In this document: positions 47,292 through 58,790 of the stretch, one piece after another | Layout: each line of letters opens with the position of its first letter | Position numbering within the stretch: position 1 is the stretch's first letter | DNA from: Pyrus communis | Taxonomy: Eukaryota; Streptophyta; Magnoliopsida; Rosales; Rosaceae | Length of the DNA: 64,000 nucleotides | Direction of reading: 5' to 3' | Assembly: GCF_963583255.1 (NCBI RefSeq) | Contig: NC_084815.1 | Span: 4,281,056 to 4,345,055 of the forward strand | Position numbers and translations under genes: made by a program | The notes under the pieces: generated by a model | Told to the model about the DNA's origin: nothing | The model's input: only the letters and a program-made list of their open reading frames with translations | Database searches by the model: none

Positions 47292-49442
47292 GGTCATCTC
47301 CAACCGAAGGGTCTAGAGGGTTGAAAATAAGCTGAAAACGTCCCCAATCGAGGGTTAGGCCAGAGGGTTCTTGGAATCTGAGAGGGCCCCACAGAATTTG
47401 AAAGGGCCAAAAGGCTAGAGAGCTGGCTGCAGCCCGGGGTTGGCCAGAAGAAAACATTAATCCTGTCGGTTATAACTGACAGAATTAATGTTTTTCATTT
47501 TACAGTTTTATTATTATTATTATTTACAAAATTTTTCCTATAACTTCTATTTTTCATATATTTTTTTAAATTCTATTTTTTTCCTATAACTTTTATTTTA
47601 CAAAATTTGTTTCATATTTCTTTTAAATTCCATTTTTTTCAAATAACTTCTATTTCACAGAATTTGTTTCATTTTTCTATTTCACAAAATTTATTTCACA
47701 TTTTTTTTAAATTATATTTTTTTCCTATAACTTCTATTTCACAAAATTTGTTTCATATATTTTTTAAATTATATTTTTTTCCTATAACTTCCTAAGCCAT
47801 TATACAACATTAAATTAAATTAAGTAACATGAAACAATATTAAACAATATGAAACAACATTAAATAACATTAACCAACATACAAATTATATAACATAAAA
47901 AAAAACATTTAACAACATGAAACTTAAACAACATTTTTAAAAACATTTAACAACATAAAACTTAAACGCCTACTCCATGCTTCTTTTGGCCCAAAGATGT
48001 GCAACAAGATCCTGTTGTAGGTACTTATTTGTGGCACGAGAACATATCATTCTATAGCGCCTCATGTACTCATTTATAGAGAGACTACCAGTTCTTGGAT
48101 TGAAAGGCAAATTAGGTCCATCATATATTTTTGCACGAGCCCTTCTCGCCCACTTTGGGTAGATGCCATCTGCCAAGTAATACCCCATATTGTATTGACG
48201 GTTGTTGATGTAGTAGTCAAGTTGAGGTGCTTTACCTTCCGTTAAGTTATTGAAAAGGGTTGAACGCCCAAGAACTGTAATATCATTTTGGGATCCAGTG
48301 ACTCCAAAGAAAACATGCTAGATCCATGTGTCATATGAGGCAACCGCCTCTAACACAACATTTGGCTTTCTCGACCTTCCGCTAAAGCCTTATTGCCATC
48401 CGGTGAGACAATTCTTCCAATCCCAATGCATGCAGTTTAATGACCCTATCATGCTTGGAAACCCACGATTTTCATCTTTGCAAGGAGCCGATTCAGATTT
48501 TCTTGATTTGGCTCGTGGAGGTACTCGTCTTTGTAAACCTGAACAATTGTGTCGCAAAATTATTCAAGAGTATAAAGGCATGTAGACTCAGACATACCAT
48601 GGGTTTCATCCATCGAATCAGCTGGGGAGCCATAGGCCATCATTCGGAGTGCAACAGTAACCTTCTGATGAGGTGAGAAACTGGGGTGGCCTGCTCTGTC
48701 TCGCTTTTGTTGAAAGTATGGATTGACCTGCTGAACATCACGAAGTAAAAGCTCGAAGACATGACACCTCATCTGGAAGAGACGTCTGAAATCCTCTTCT
48801 GTGTACACTGAATTAGGGTTAAAGTAGTTGCTCCTCAGATTGGCATGCGCCATCGCTCTGTTTCGTTGTTTGTAAGAGCGACCATCAACAGAAGCACCCC
48901 ATTAAGGTTGTTCCTCAGTTGGCTGACACACCATGGCCGCAGCCATGGCTGCTGCTCTGTTTTGTTTGTTGCACTTTACTTGAACTTCTTCATTAGACTC
49001 CTCATCTTCTCGTCTCATTTGTGCCCATTTTGCTTTCAATTTGGAATTGGATGAGGACTCCCAGTTGGAATCCGAAGATGATCCAAAGTTGGAATTCATT
49101 GCAAACTTGAATTGAAAAAGATTGAATTGAAAGAGATTGAATTGAAATAGATTGAATCCTATTTATAGCAAAAAAAAATTCAAATCCAACGGCTAGCTGA
49201 CGTCACTTAGCCGTTGGATTTGAATTTAAGTTGTAGTTTTTAAATAATAAATTATGTTTGGCCCTATGACCCTTTGGTCCTCGGTTGGATACAGTTTTTT
49301 GTGACAAGGCTAAAATGAGCCTTATGATCATTTGGCTCTCGGTTGGAGATGGATGTAGATATGATCTTGTATTGTTCATTAAAATATTAATATCTTGGAG
49401 GACCAGATGACTAAAACGAGCCACCCTTGATTAGAGATTATC
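47292..49442 (-). mobile_element. Nested second PIF/Harbinger element, 2.15 kb, different family
   Basis: The left end GGTCATCTCCAACCGAAGGG and the right end (inverted GATAATCTCTAATCAAGGGT) are diverged TIRs. The duplication is TAA at 47289-47291 and 49443-49445. It interrupts the outer element between TTCATTAA and AGACAGTTATTG, which are continuous in the 2179 copy (about 5035-5050). It carries its own transposase relic. Confidence 0.8.
47958..49099 (-). pseudogene. PIF/Harbinger transposase of the nested element, broken
   Basis: The N-terminal part (49099-48902) is Ser/Asn-rich with an Ala/Met run. 48853-48560 encodes YFNPNSVYTEEDFRRLFQMR and the FSPHQKVTVALRMMAYGSPAD bundle. The first catalytic region reads GSLNCMHWDWKNC, with Asn where the family has Asp. 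VTGSQNDITVL (second Asp) follows after an in-frame stop, and 48188-47970 gives GYYLADGIYPKW and a C-terminal helix. The Asp-to-Asn change and stops make it dead. It is clearly a different family from the outer transposase. Confidence 0.8.
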
Positions 49443-49616
49443 TAAAGACAGTTATTGTTCATGAGAGGGAATTCAATAGGAAGTTGCCCCACGATCTTTG
49501 ATACGTTGGAGTTGCTCTAAAAGTCGTTTTACTTGACCTTCAGTCTTCACATGGCCCTAATTGGAAATTAGGGTTTTCGAGTAAGTATGAATCTCCGACT
49601 TCGATCCTTTCAATCT

Positions 49617-49625
49617 AAACCCTAA
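49617..49625 (+). promoter_or_regulatory. Telo-box AAACCCTAA in the MTP leader
   Basis: AAACCCTAA lies 35 bp before the start codon, a site type common in 5' regions of housekeeping plant genes. Confidence 0.4.
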
Positions 49626-49659
49626 CCATTCGATCCAATCAGACTCCTGATCATTCTTC

Positions 49660-52600
49660 ATGGACAAATCCAATTCCTTCAAAGCCACCCAGAATCCATG
49701 GAGCGCCGATTTCGGACTCGGCGCCACCGATCGGAGATTGGCGTTTTCCCGCCAAGCCTCGTTCCAGCAGTACCGCGAACCACCGCACACGCCTGTCTCC
49801 ATCAATCTCAACGACTCCGAGGCCACGCCGTTTCTCTCCCGGAGCGTGTCGAGTATAGACGTTCCGCCGGGGGAGTATTTGACGGAGGAAAGCGACAAGC
49901 TTTTCGGGGACCGGAGCGTTTCGGCCGAGAAATTGTCGGTTTTGGTGCTTTTCGAATCGGTGTTTCGGATCTTGAGGTCCGGAAACCGGTATATGAAGAG
50001 GTTGTTCTTGTTGATTTCGCTTAATGTGGCGTATTCGACGGTGGAGTTATTTATTGGACTCTTCACGGGACGTATAGGTTCGTAAATCGCCATTAATTGC
50101 CTAAATTTATATGAAACTTGCGATGTTATTGCTCGACTTTTGGTTGAATTGTTGTTTTGGTTCGTTTTCAGGTTTGGTGTCGGATTCCTTTCATTTAAGT
50201 TTTGGTTGTGGCTTATTAACGTTTTCATTGTTCGCTATGGCGGCTTCTCGAAAGAAACCGGATGGAATTTACACTTATGGGTGAGATTGTTAGTAAGATG
50301 AGCTGGAGTATTAATGTCTTTGGGCATAATTTGGATTGAGAATAATGTGTATGTAATGACTTCCTTTTATTCGTTTAATCAGGTATAAAAGGCTAGAAGT
50401 TTTGTCTGCTTTTACCAATGCTGTAAGTATCTCACATTTCCCATATCATGGCAATTTTACCCGCTTTCGGCTTTTCCTAATAAATTAGGAAGCTTTCCGT
50501 ATGCAATTTCTCTATTTTTAGGTGAGGATGCTTGCGTAGCATTAGTATTTTGAGACACTTTGATTCTTTTATTTTTGGTGTCCTGTGGACATTACTTGTG
50601 TCTTACAACGGACTTGGCATTGATTTGAGAATAGTCCGTATCTCAACTTGTTACATCTTTTATGTATCTCAACTTGTTGCATTGGATGAGATTGCCATCC
50701 CTTTTCTTTTCATTTGATCATAGTATTGGATTAGTTTCTTTCATATTTCCTCTCGGCTAATATATGGACTTTGTTTTGATTCTGCTGCACATGTAGACAG
50801 CTGTTTCTTTTGTTTATGTCATTCTCATTGGCCGTCGAAGCACTTCACGCATTCATACAGGATGAATCTGAACACAAGTAAGTTGGTTATGCAAACTACA
50901 ATGATCTGACATTCGACAATTCAAGGTCCTTTTCCAGTGATTGTGTCAACGGAACTTTGCTCTTCCCCATATTTTTTATTTTGGCATATACACTTTTTGC
51001 TTCTGGGATCTCACTATTTCATTTGCTTTCACTGTTGTTCCAAAATATTCTATATATGTTTATATTATTTCATGTGTCTTCAGATGGTTGTCTTTGTAGT
51101 CTATTAAAAATCTCCTAGCGTGGTCAACTGACTTGCTAAGAAATTACTATTTAAGACTAATTCTGAGAAAGTTAAGTTTGGTATAACATTGAAGTATAGT
51201 TCTAATATTGTCTTGTGGCACATTATAAAGATCTGCTGTATCTTTACCAGATGTTTTGTAGGTTCACATATTTAATAAGTATCTCTGACTTAAACTGGGC
51301 TGACTGACAAGGGTATCAGATAATGATTTTATTTTAATGTGATCTCATGATTTGGTACTCCGTTCATACTTATGTATTTATCTAATAAATTGGGCCAGGA
51401 TTACCACTGGTCTATTCATCAGTAGGCAAACTACTGTGGTAGAAAGTTTTTGGTTCCTCCTTTTGTGGTTATAGTTTTTATTCTGATGGATTTTGTTGTC
51501 TGCCAATTATATGGTTGTAGGCATTACTTGATTGTTTCGGCTGTGACAAATCTACTGGTGAACCTTATTGGCGTTTGGTTCTTCAGAAATTATGCTCGTG
51601 TAAATCTTGGTAAATTTTCAGCTGTATGTTATGTTTTGGCATTGAGAACCATTTGTGATTGTCTTGACCATCTATGAAATTCACCATGGTATTTGTTTCT
51701 GAGACTTGCCCTTAACTCACATAAAAAATTGCCTCAGTTAGTCTAGTTATAAAGATTGTCACTGTTCTTTTGCTTTCTTTTGAAAGTTCAGGATAGTGGA
51801 CTTAGTATATACATTGGCGCGCAACTTAGTTAAAACTTGGCATCAAAGGCCACAAAAATCATCCTTGTTTTTGCCCCAACCTAAATAATTGCAATAGTAC
51901 AAGAGTAGTAGAAAGATTTTGGCCTAACAGTCGGAAAGTAAAGTTTTCCATGACACATCAGAATGGTGCGGTTACTTTCCTTACACATATATTAGCTTCA
52001 TGGTATGTTGGTCGTATTTTCTGGAGACCACTGGTATTGGTGTATTCATCGGTGTTTGGTTTAGCCTTTATGATCTTTGTGCATCCTAATTTCGTGCCTT
52101 CGTATCATCACAAAACAAAAATGGATGCTATTGGTAAATGTGTGGGATATGATTACTATGTGCACTTTGTATCAATGACTCATTGCCCTTTTAAGGGATT
52201 TATTTTTGAGTATGAGCATTGGGAATGATATTTTTTGGTTTCCTTCCCTTACTTTTGTTTTATGTGGTGGCCATATGTCATGCAGTTTATAGAAATGCAG
52301 AAGATATGAACAATCACTCAGTTTGCCTGCATGTTCTTGCAGATTCAATTCGCAGGTACAACATCCTCCCCTTGTTATCTTTTTTTGTTTAGCACACTAA
52401 TTACCTTTTTGAATACATGTAACAACATAAATATTGTCTTGCCAGTCCGTCTGGCAGCATACGAAGATTATACTGCCACACTGAATTTAGACCTTTAATC
52501 AGTTTATTCTTATTAGAAGTTCTGTTCCAGATTGCCAACATAAGTTGGGCGAGACCCTATGTAATTATATATTTATCATGTGAACTTCTATCTGAAGCTG

Positions 52601-53287
52601 GTATATGGAAATTTGTTTCCCAGTGCAGGGGTGATATTGGCATCCTGGTTTCTGTCTATTGGGTGAGTAAATAATGCTTGGCCTTCTGTCTATTTTTCTT
52701 CTCTTTTGTTTGCCTTGATTTGATATCTGTTTTCAACTATGTAGGGTTCAGAATGCAGAGGTTTTGTGTTTCGGATTAGTTTCAGCTGCAGTTTTTATGC
52801 TTGTAATGCCATTATTTAGAGCGAGTGGTGGTATTCTACTCCAAATGGCACCACCGAACGTTCCACCTTCAGCATTGAGCAAATGCTGGCGACAGGTATA
52901 TTATATTTGCTGCATCATGGCTCAATCCTAATGTTTTGTTAGCAATCGAGTTATTGATGTTTGTATTGACATTATGTTTTTGTCAGATTACTGCCCGTGA
53001 AGATGTATCTGAAGTTTCACAAGCACGGTTTTGGGAATTGGTTCCTGGTCATGTTGTTGGGTCGATTTCAGTACAGGTAACAATTATTGTAAATAACTTC
53101 TGTACTAAGTGCATGTTGATGCAGTCAATTTTCTATAGGGATATCCTACCTTTACGGGTCTGATTTTAGTCGATGATGCTAACAGGTGAAGAAAGGAATA
53201 GACGATCGCCCCACTCTTCAATATGTGCACGGTTTGTACCATGATTTGGGAATACAGGACTTGACAGTGCAAGCTGACAATGTCTGA
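49660..53287 (+). CDS. MTP5: Cation diffusion facilitator, metal tolerance protein C2 / MTP5-like
   Basis: Ten exons (49660-50077, 50172-50280, 50383-50422, 50801-50877, 51521-51609, 52286-52355, 52624-52662, 52745-52895, 52987-53076, 53186-53287) give 394 residues with phase preserved. A cytosolic N-terminus (ADFGLGATDRRLAFSRQ) is followed by six predicted membrane helices and a short C-terminal domain. Helix 2 has D144/H147, but Gly151 where zinc-transporting CDFs have Asp in HxxxD. Helix 5 keeps HVLAD (260-264). In Arabidopsis MTP5 pairs with MTP12 to load zinc into the Golgi; the missing Asp fits a partner subunit rather than a stand-alone transporter (inference). The start is 143 bp from the end of a Harbinger element. 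Confidence 0.93.
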
Positions 53288-54816
53288 GAATTTTTCTTTT
53301 TGGGTTGGTTTCTGCATTGTTTGGTAGTTGGGTGAAGATAGTATTGGATTCATGTCTGAGATGTCGATTTGTCACAACTTTTTTCGTTTGAAACCAAATT
53401 TCCGATATAAGAGGAATTTAATCGGATCCGTGTCATTGTAATCAAATATTCTTCTCTTTTATTCAAGAAAAGTAGTTGCGGTGGTGGCGGAGGTTTACGA
53501 TTCCGCTGGTGTTTCATTCATTTGCATTTTGTTGTCTGATCTTATAGCTTCGTATGCTGGTACAACCACGGTATATATCGGCCGTTGATACAATGCGAAA
53601 CCCTTTTCGGTTTCATAGAATAAAATGAAGAATACATTTGAACGACTTGGCAACTCTTTTCGGTTTGCATTACGATCCATTTAAACGGCCGTTGATACAA
53701 TGCGAAACCCGAGCCACCAACATAAGAAGGGCGGGTAGCAGATGCACCAAACATCATAAGATTAAGAAGTGGGAGCGGTCGTGTGATGTTTGAGCTTGGG
53801 ACATTGCCTTCGAAGGAGAACCTGATGGTGAGGATGGAGAAGGAGAGGGGCTTGGACTCTCGACTGAATTTTCTAGTTAACTAGCATCGCAAAATCTTCC
53901 TCCTGTTTGTAATTGAATATGAATTTGTCGCCGACATGAAATTCTTTTGATGAAGCCCACTCGTAATCAACCGCACCAATGGAAGTCCACCCTTCTAATC
54001 GCCGCCAACCGTGTAAACAGTAGCAGTAGGAATTCTATTTAGGAATAATATTAACGAGGCAGAATTCCATTTACAAAAACTCACACACAAACCACCGCTC
54101 CATTTGATTTTCGTTAGATGAGTTTCATTGAATTTATTTACTACCCAAGTATCGAAATTCAAACTTTCTTAACGGAAATCAACGACCACTTAATAATTCC
54201 TTATTTTTATGCTGCTTGAGTTGAGAAATGTGGCTTTTGTATTTTGAATTTCTGTGGAGCCTCAGCCATGGAAGTGATGTGCTAGTAATTCTTTAACTTT
54301 GAATGCTTTTTATTCATGGGATCACCGGAGATTTGCTGCCAGGGTTGATTAGTTTCCGGTTAAAATACTAACACGAACATCTTTGGTTGTTCTGAGGTAA
54401 CATAACAACGAAACATCAGTGAATTCTAAACCTGTTGAATTTGATATGGGAGGAAGAAACCAATGCCCTGGAATAAGACGCAGCATTGTCTACAGCCTGC
54501 AGGGAAATAAGCCCTTGGCCTTTCCTAAGCTGATTTAATTACAAGAACGAAGCTTAAAGCGATGGTTATGAGTAAATCAAGTGCTTCAGTAAAACTTCTG
54601 TTACTAAATAACATGCGTGTTACGATACATACGAACAAGCATAATATATACACACAATAATAGACATATATTTCTATATATATTTACAATGTAAGAAAAT
54701 GTGACTAGCCAAATTATTTCTGTTACAAAATTACACTTCCAGAACACCAAGGCTTTTCTTGATTTCTGATTTGGCTGTATTAGTAATCTTCCACTGAGTT
54801 CTGTTAGTGAAGTAAT
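53288..54816. other. Convergent intergenic region between the MTP and LecRK genes
   Basis: It holds the 3' ends of both transcripts. No further gene is apparent. Confidence 0.5.
53579..53710. repeat. 25-bp direct repeat, 107 bp apart
   Basis: CGGCCGTTGATACAATGCGA plus AACCC occurs at 53579-53603 and again at 53686-53710. CTTTTCGGTTT also repeats between them. Confidence 0.85.
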
Positions 54817-56790
54817 TTAGCCTCCAGCCACATCAGATTCTGTATCATCTTTGAACGATGGAGGCATGGCTGGCCACACAAAAGCAGGTCGTTCTTTGGG
54901 CAAAGCTGGCGGATCCGCTTCCCTTGTAAGAACCATAAGGACAGTTCTCATAGATGGCCTCTCATGTGGGTTAGGGTGGCAACACGATAACCCCAACATC
55001 AACACGCATGCCATATCAGCCTCGTCGATGTCTCCATCCATTCTTGAGTCAACAGCATCAAGGATCCTTCCTCTGCTATAAAGATCCCACAGGCAATACA
55101 CTATGCTGTTATTGTAGTTGTTCTGCTTGTTTTGATTACCAGGCCTTCGTCCGCAGACAACTTCTAGCATAAGAACACCAAATGCATAAACATCCGTCTC
55201 AACAGTAGCCCTTCCAATAAGAAATGTCTCCGGAGCCATGTAGCCTGGTGTTCCTGCAATCTCATTCGTGGAGTGGTGAGTCAAGTTACTGTGCTGAATG
55301 GTACGAGCGAGTCCAAAGTCTCCCAGCCTCGCGTTGAAATCTGAGTCCAACATGATATTGCTGGCTTTGATGTCTCGGTGAAGCACTCGCTTCTCACATC
55401 CATTGTGAAGATAATCTAGCGCCTGAGCTACTCCAAATATTATGCTGCGCCTTCTTTCCCAGCTCAGTGTTGGTTTCCCTATCTCTGTGCCAAAACTCTC
55501 ATCCCTGAATACAAATCTGTCTAGGCTTCCATTTGGCATGAACTCATAGACGATAAGAAGCTCATGGCTTTCGTAGCACCATCCAATTAGTTTGACCAGA
55601 TTTTTGTGACGAAGGCTGCCAATTGTGGTGACTTCTGCTATGAATTCTTGCTTGCCTTGACGTGAATCCTTTGAGACTCGCTTGACAGCCATCTCTTTGT
55701 CTCCCAAGAGTCCCTTATAGACAGTTCCAAAGCCACCTTTTCCGAGCTTGTTCTTGGGATTGAATCTGCCTGTTGCTCCTTGAAGTTCTTTCAGTTTGAA
55801 TTTTGTTGGAGCCATGGAAGTTGTTTTAATCTCATCTTCAATCCTCGGAAGCACCTCCTGCTTTGCACCTTGTCTTTTCCTGAAAAAGTAGTAACAAACT
55901 CCAGTTACCAAAAGGAGTACTACTACTGGGACCGTAATCCAAACCCACAGCAGGTTTGAATTTTCATCTATATGCGACGAGTGGAAGTCCCAAGATAGGA
56001 TGCAATTTAGCTGAGTGTTATTGCTCGTGGAAGCTGAGAATCCCACATAGGCCTCCCTCGAAAGATAGGCAGAGAGATCGAGGGTGTGAGCCAGAACTGG
56101 AGTATTATTCATTCCTTCCCTAGTTTTATTGGTCTGGGAAACAAAGACAGCGATGTTCTGGCTGTCATACTCAATTCTCACTGTGTAATTGGTTTCGCTT
56201 GATAGATGAACACCATAGCCAAGCAAAGGCACTTGTTGAATCGAGTAAACGCTGTTTACGTCCAACCCCACGTGGTTGTCATCCACATCTTCCGAGTAGC
56301 TCTTTCTTGTGTCGAATTCTACTGCCACTATTTTAGCTTCAGCAGATCCGTTTGACTTTGCATTTACAATTCCAAGCCATTCCCCCTCGCTGTTGTCAGG
56401 AAGAGTGGGACTTTCTGTTAAGATAAAGGCCAATCCTTCACCACCTGGATTGGTTTTGGGAGTGATGTTCAGCACAAAGGTAGAATTGAAAGATGCTACT
56501 CTGCGATCACCGTCTTCGCCCTTCCCCCACAACTTGAACGGTTTTTTATACAAAAACCTTCCAGCTTGGTGCTTGATCGAACCCACGTTACTAACATCAG
56601 GAGTCACCTGGATGGCCTTTAAATATATGCGTGAATATTCGGATCGAACAAAATCCTTCTCATCAACGCTGTCTCGAAATGTGGGATAGCTAAAACTCAA
56701 GCTTCCTGCTGGAGTAAAAGCACACAAGTGCAAGAGGGCTAGTAGGAAGACGGCAGACGTTTGCAGTAAAGGAATTTCCATCCTACTCAT
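54817..56790 (-). CDS. LECRKS5: L-type lectin-domain receptor kinase, LecRK-S.5-like
   Basis: A single uninterrupted frame of 657 residues, as usual for this family. Signal peptide about 1-30; legume-lectin domain about 31-270 (VAVEFDT at 155-161, several N-glycosylation sequons); transmembrane helix about 280-303; kinase about 345-620. The kinase has an intact G-loop (GKGGFGTVY, 350-358), Lys370, HRD 471-473, DFG 491-493 and APE 519-521, so it should be active. Plasma-membrane LecRKs sense extracellular cues in defence, development or pollen function. The TTIGSLRHKNLVKLIGWCYE segment resembles S.5. ATGs lie at residues 1 and 4; the first is used here. Confidence 0.93.
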   Translation of the reverse strand: MSRMEIPLLQTSAVFLLALLHLCAFTPAGSLSFSYPTFRDSVDEKDFVRSEYSRIYLKAIQVTPDVSNVGSIKHQAGRFLYKKPFKLWGKGEDGDRRVASFNSTFVLNITPKTNPGGEGLAFILTESPTLPDNSEGEWLGIVNAKSNGSAEAKIVAVEFDTRKSYSEDVDDNHVGLDVNSVYSIQQVPLLGYGVHLSSETNYTVRIEYDSQNIAVFVSQTNKTREGMNNTPVLAHTLDLSAYLSREAYVGFSASTSNNTQLNCILSWDFHSSHIDENSNLLWVWITVPVVVLLLVTGVCYYFFRKRQGAKQEVLPRIEDEIKTTSMAPTKFKLKELQGATGRFNPKNKLGKGGFGTVYKGLLGDKEMAVKRVSKDSRQGKQEFIAEVTTIGSLRHKNLVKLIGWCYESHELLIVYEFMPNGSLDRFVFRDESFGTEIGKPTLSWERRRSIIFGVAQALDYLHNGCEKRVLHRDIKASNIMLDSDFNARLGDFGLARTIQHSNLTHHSTNEIAGTPGYMAPETFLIGRATVETDVYAFGVLMLEVVCGRRPGNQNKQNNYNNSIVYCLWDLYSRGRILDAVDSRMDGDIDEADMACVLMLGLSCCHPNPHERPSMRTVLMVLTREADPPALPKERPAFVWPAMPPSFKDDTESDVAGG

Positions 56791-57589
56791 GAAGATTTTC
56801 CGGTAGAGTTTGAGAGACCGAGAAATCGAAGGATGAAGGAGCTATCAAGGTGGAAGAAGAAGGAGAAGGAGGACATGGTCTATTGCAAAATATTTAAGCT
56901 AATTGATGTCAGACAGATGACTTGTATCAGAAGGAAGCTTTTTTTGTCAATTTCTCTACTTGTCGATTTGAATAGAATGAGATAAACAAACAAGGGACTT
57001 AGAATATCATATTATTTAGCATCATGGTCACTGAATTCATTTTTTATGCTTCTATCCTGTTTTTCTCGTTACGAAACTACAACGAAAGTTCCTTGCCAAC
57101 TGACACGATCAGGAAGAAATGAGAAAACACAAATTTAAGAGGAAAAAGTAGGTCAAAATGAAAGTAAATGAGAATGAATTAAATGGATCAGGACGCTAAG
57201 GTGATAGTGAACTTATTTAATGTAAATTGTTCTTTTATAATAGGCCAACAAATAGATTAGTATTCTTACTCACGATCATTTGGTTTAGCGGCATACAATC
57301 TCTATTTTGTTGGTTAAAAAAACCTTAGTTATCATGTTATGGCTACTTTATTTAACCTTTGAAAAATCATCAGGTTAAGAGGCCAGCGTTTGAACGAGTG
57401 AACAAAAATAAGAATAAAAATTGCTACGAAGTAAGAATTCAATGCCAGAAAATAAATAAATAAATAAATAAAATGAGTTGGTCATGTTGTAGGGAGATTA
57501 AGTCTTGGCCACAAGAGACCTGATATTTAATTAATGAAAATGGGCAGAATTATGAAGGTTAAGATGATTGTGTCAAAATTTCAGATTTT
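56791..57589. other. Promoter side of the LecRK gene
   Basis: No gene is visible. On the minus strand a purine-poor leader precedes the ATG, with AAATATTT as a weak TATA-like site at about 56888-56895. An (AATA)n microsatellite lies at 57451-57473. Confidence 0.4.
57451..57473. repeat. (AATA)n microsatellite
   Basis: Five to six AATA units. Confidence 0.9.
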
Positions 57590-58790
57590 TCTATTATGCT
57601 GTTTGATTAATTATGGCTAAGAAAAGAAGGCTCAATGCACAACTTTCCCAGATTGACATTTTTGGACGTTTTGAGTATTTTGAAGGTCAAGATGGTATAT
57701 TTAGAGGAAGATTCATTCTGAGGATTTGTCAAGGACGTCTCAAGCTTTGGAGCCAAATCAAAGTTGATTTGGTCGGCCAAAAGTCTAATTTTCTGAGAAG
57801 TCCGAATTTCAGTTCAAATAGTAAACGTTTTATTTTCTAGTTATCTTATTCTATTATGTTTCCTAGTTTTTAGAAGACATTTTCGAGTTAGAATTTTATT
57901 TTGTGGTAGTATAAATAAGGCTTTTTAGCCATTGGAGAACTTAGTTAGGCTTTGACGATTTGTATTTCAAGGTGTTTTCTATCTTTTTTCTATTTCAATA
58001 AAATTCCTTTTGTTTTATGGTTGTTCGTAACTAATTTCTTTGCTAGGGCGATGCCTTGAGTCTTAGCATGAATATGTAGTTTTTATTTACTTGCTTATGG
58101 ATTATGTATGCATACTTTGAATTATTAATGACTATGTTTAAACTGTCTCTATATCTTAATGCTTATCTACCATTAGGATGTCTAGATAAATAATCGGATG
58201 CAATTTAGTCGGAATGCCACTGGAGGATTGGGTATTGCTTCTTATGATTGATAATTGTAAGTTCACCTAGGGTGAATGCCACGTCTTAGGGGTTGCATGG
58301 TTTTTCAAAGGATTTTCACAAAGCTTAATAAGTCATGCATATTTATATTTGATCTGAATGTCACAGATGTATTGCATGTTTGATATACGTTCTAACTTGA
58401 ATGCCACAAGTAGAATATGCATAAGAAAAACCTAACCTTCAAAGTTGCATGTATAATTCATAAGTAATTGGTAAAACTACATAAGATTGTTAAGGTGATG
58501 GCCTTTTATCATTATTTTCTAAGATTGTTCCTTTTCAAATTGGTTTCTTTAATTGTTTTAATTTAAAATTCGTTTTTAGGTCATAAAATCAACCTTTTTG
58601 AAACTTTGTTTTAAATAGTTAATTAAGAATTAGTTTAAATACAAATTATTCAATCAATCCCTGTGGAAACGACCTTGTTTGAGCCTTTTATACTACAACT
58701 ATCTTGTTCTCTTACAAGTATTTTTAAGTGTTTTTATCCCTATTTTTACAGGTGGTAAAAATTTCCATCAGTGCCCCCTAACTTGACTTG
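57590..58790 (+). mobile_element. Non-coding region of a large Gypsy (Athila/Tat-like) element, plus orientation
   Basis: GAATGCCAC words recur (58212, 58273, 58400) and the block ends with CAATCCCTGTGGAAACGACC at about 58657. This is the counterpart of 6481-7560 on the other strand. The 75-codon frame at 57613-57840 lies in the same block and has no known domain. No pol remains. Confidence 0.45.

Noticed and set aside
49557..50228. 223-codon minus-strand frame
   Set aside because: It is antisense to MTP exon 1 and its flanks, with no domain. The plus-strand exon joins correctly to nine further exons.
57613..57840. 75-codon frame starting MAKKRRLNAQ as a small gene
   Set aside because: It has no recognised domain and lies in a block resembling Gypsy untranslated DNA.
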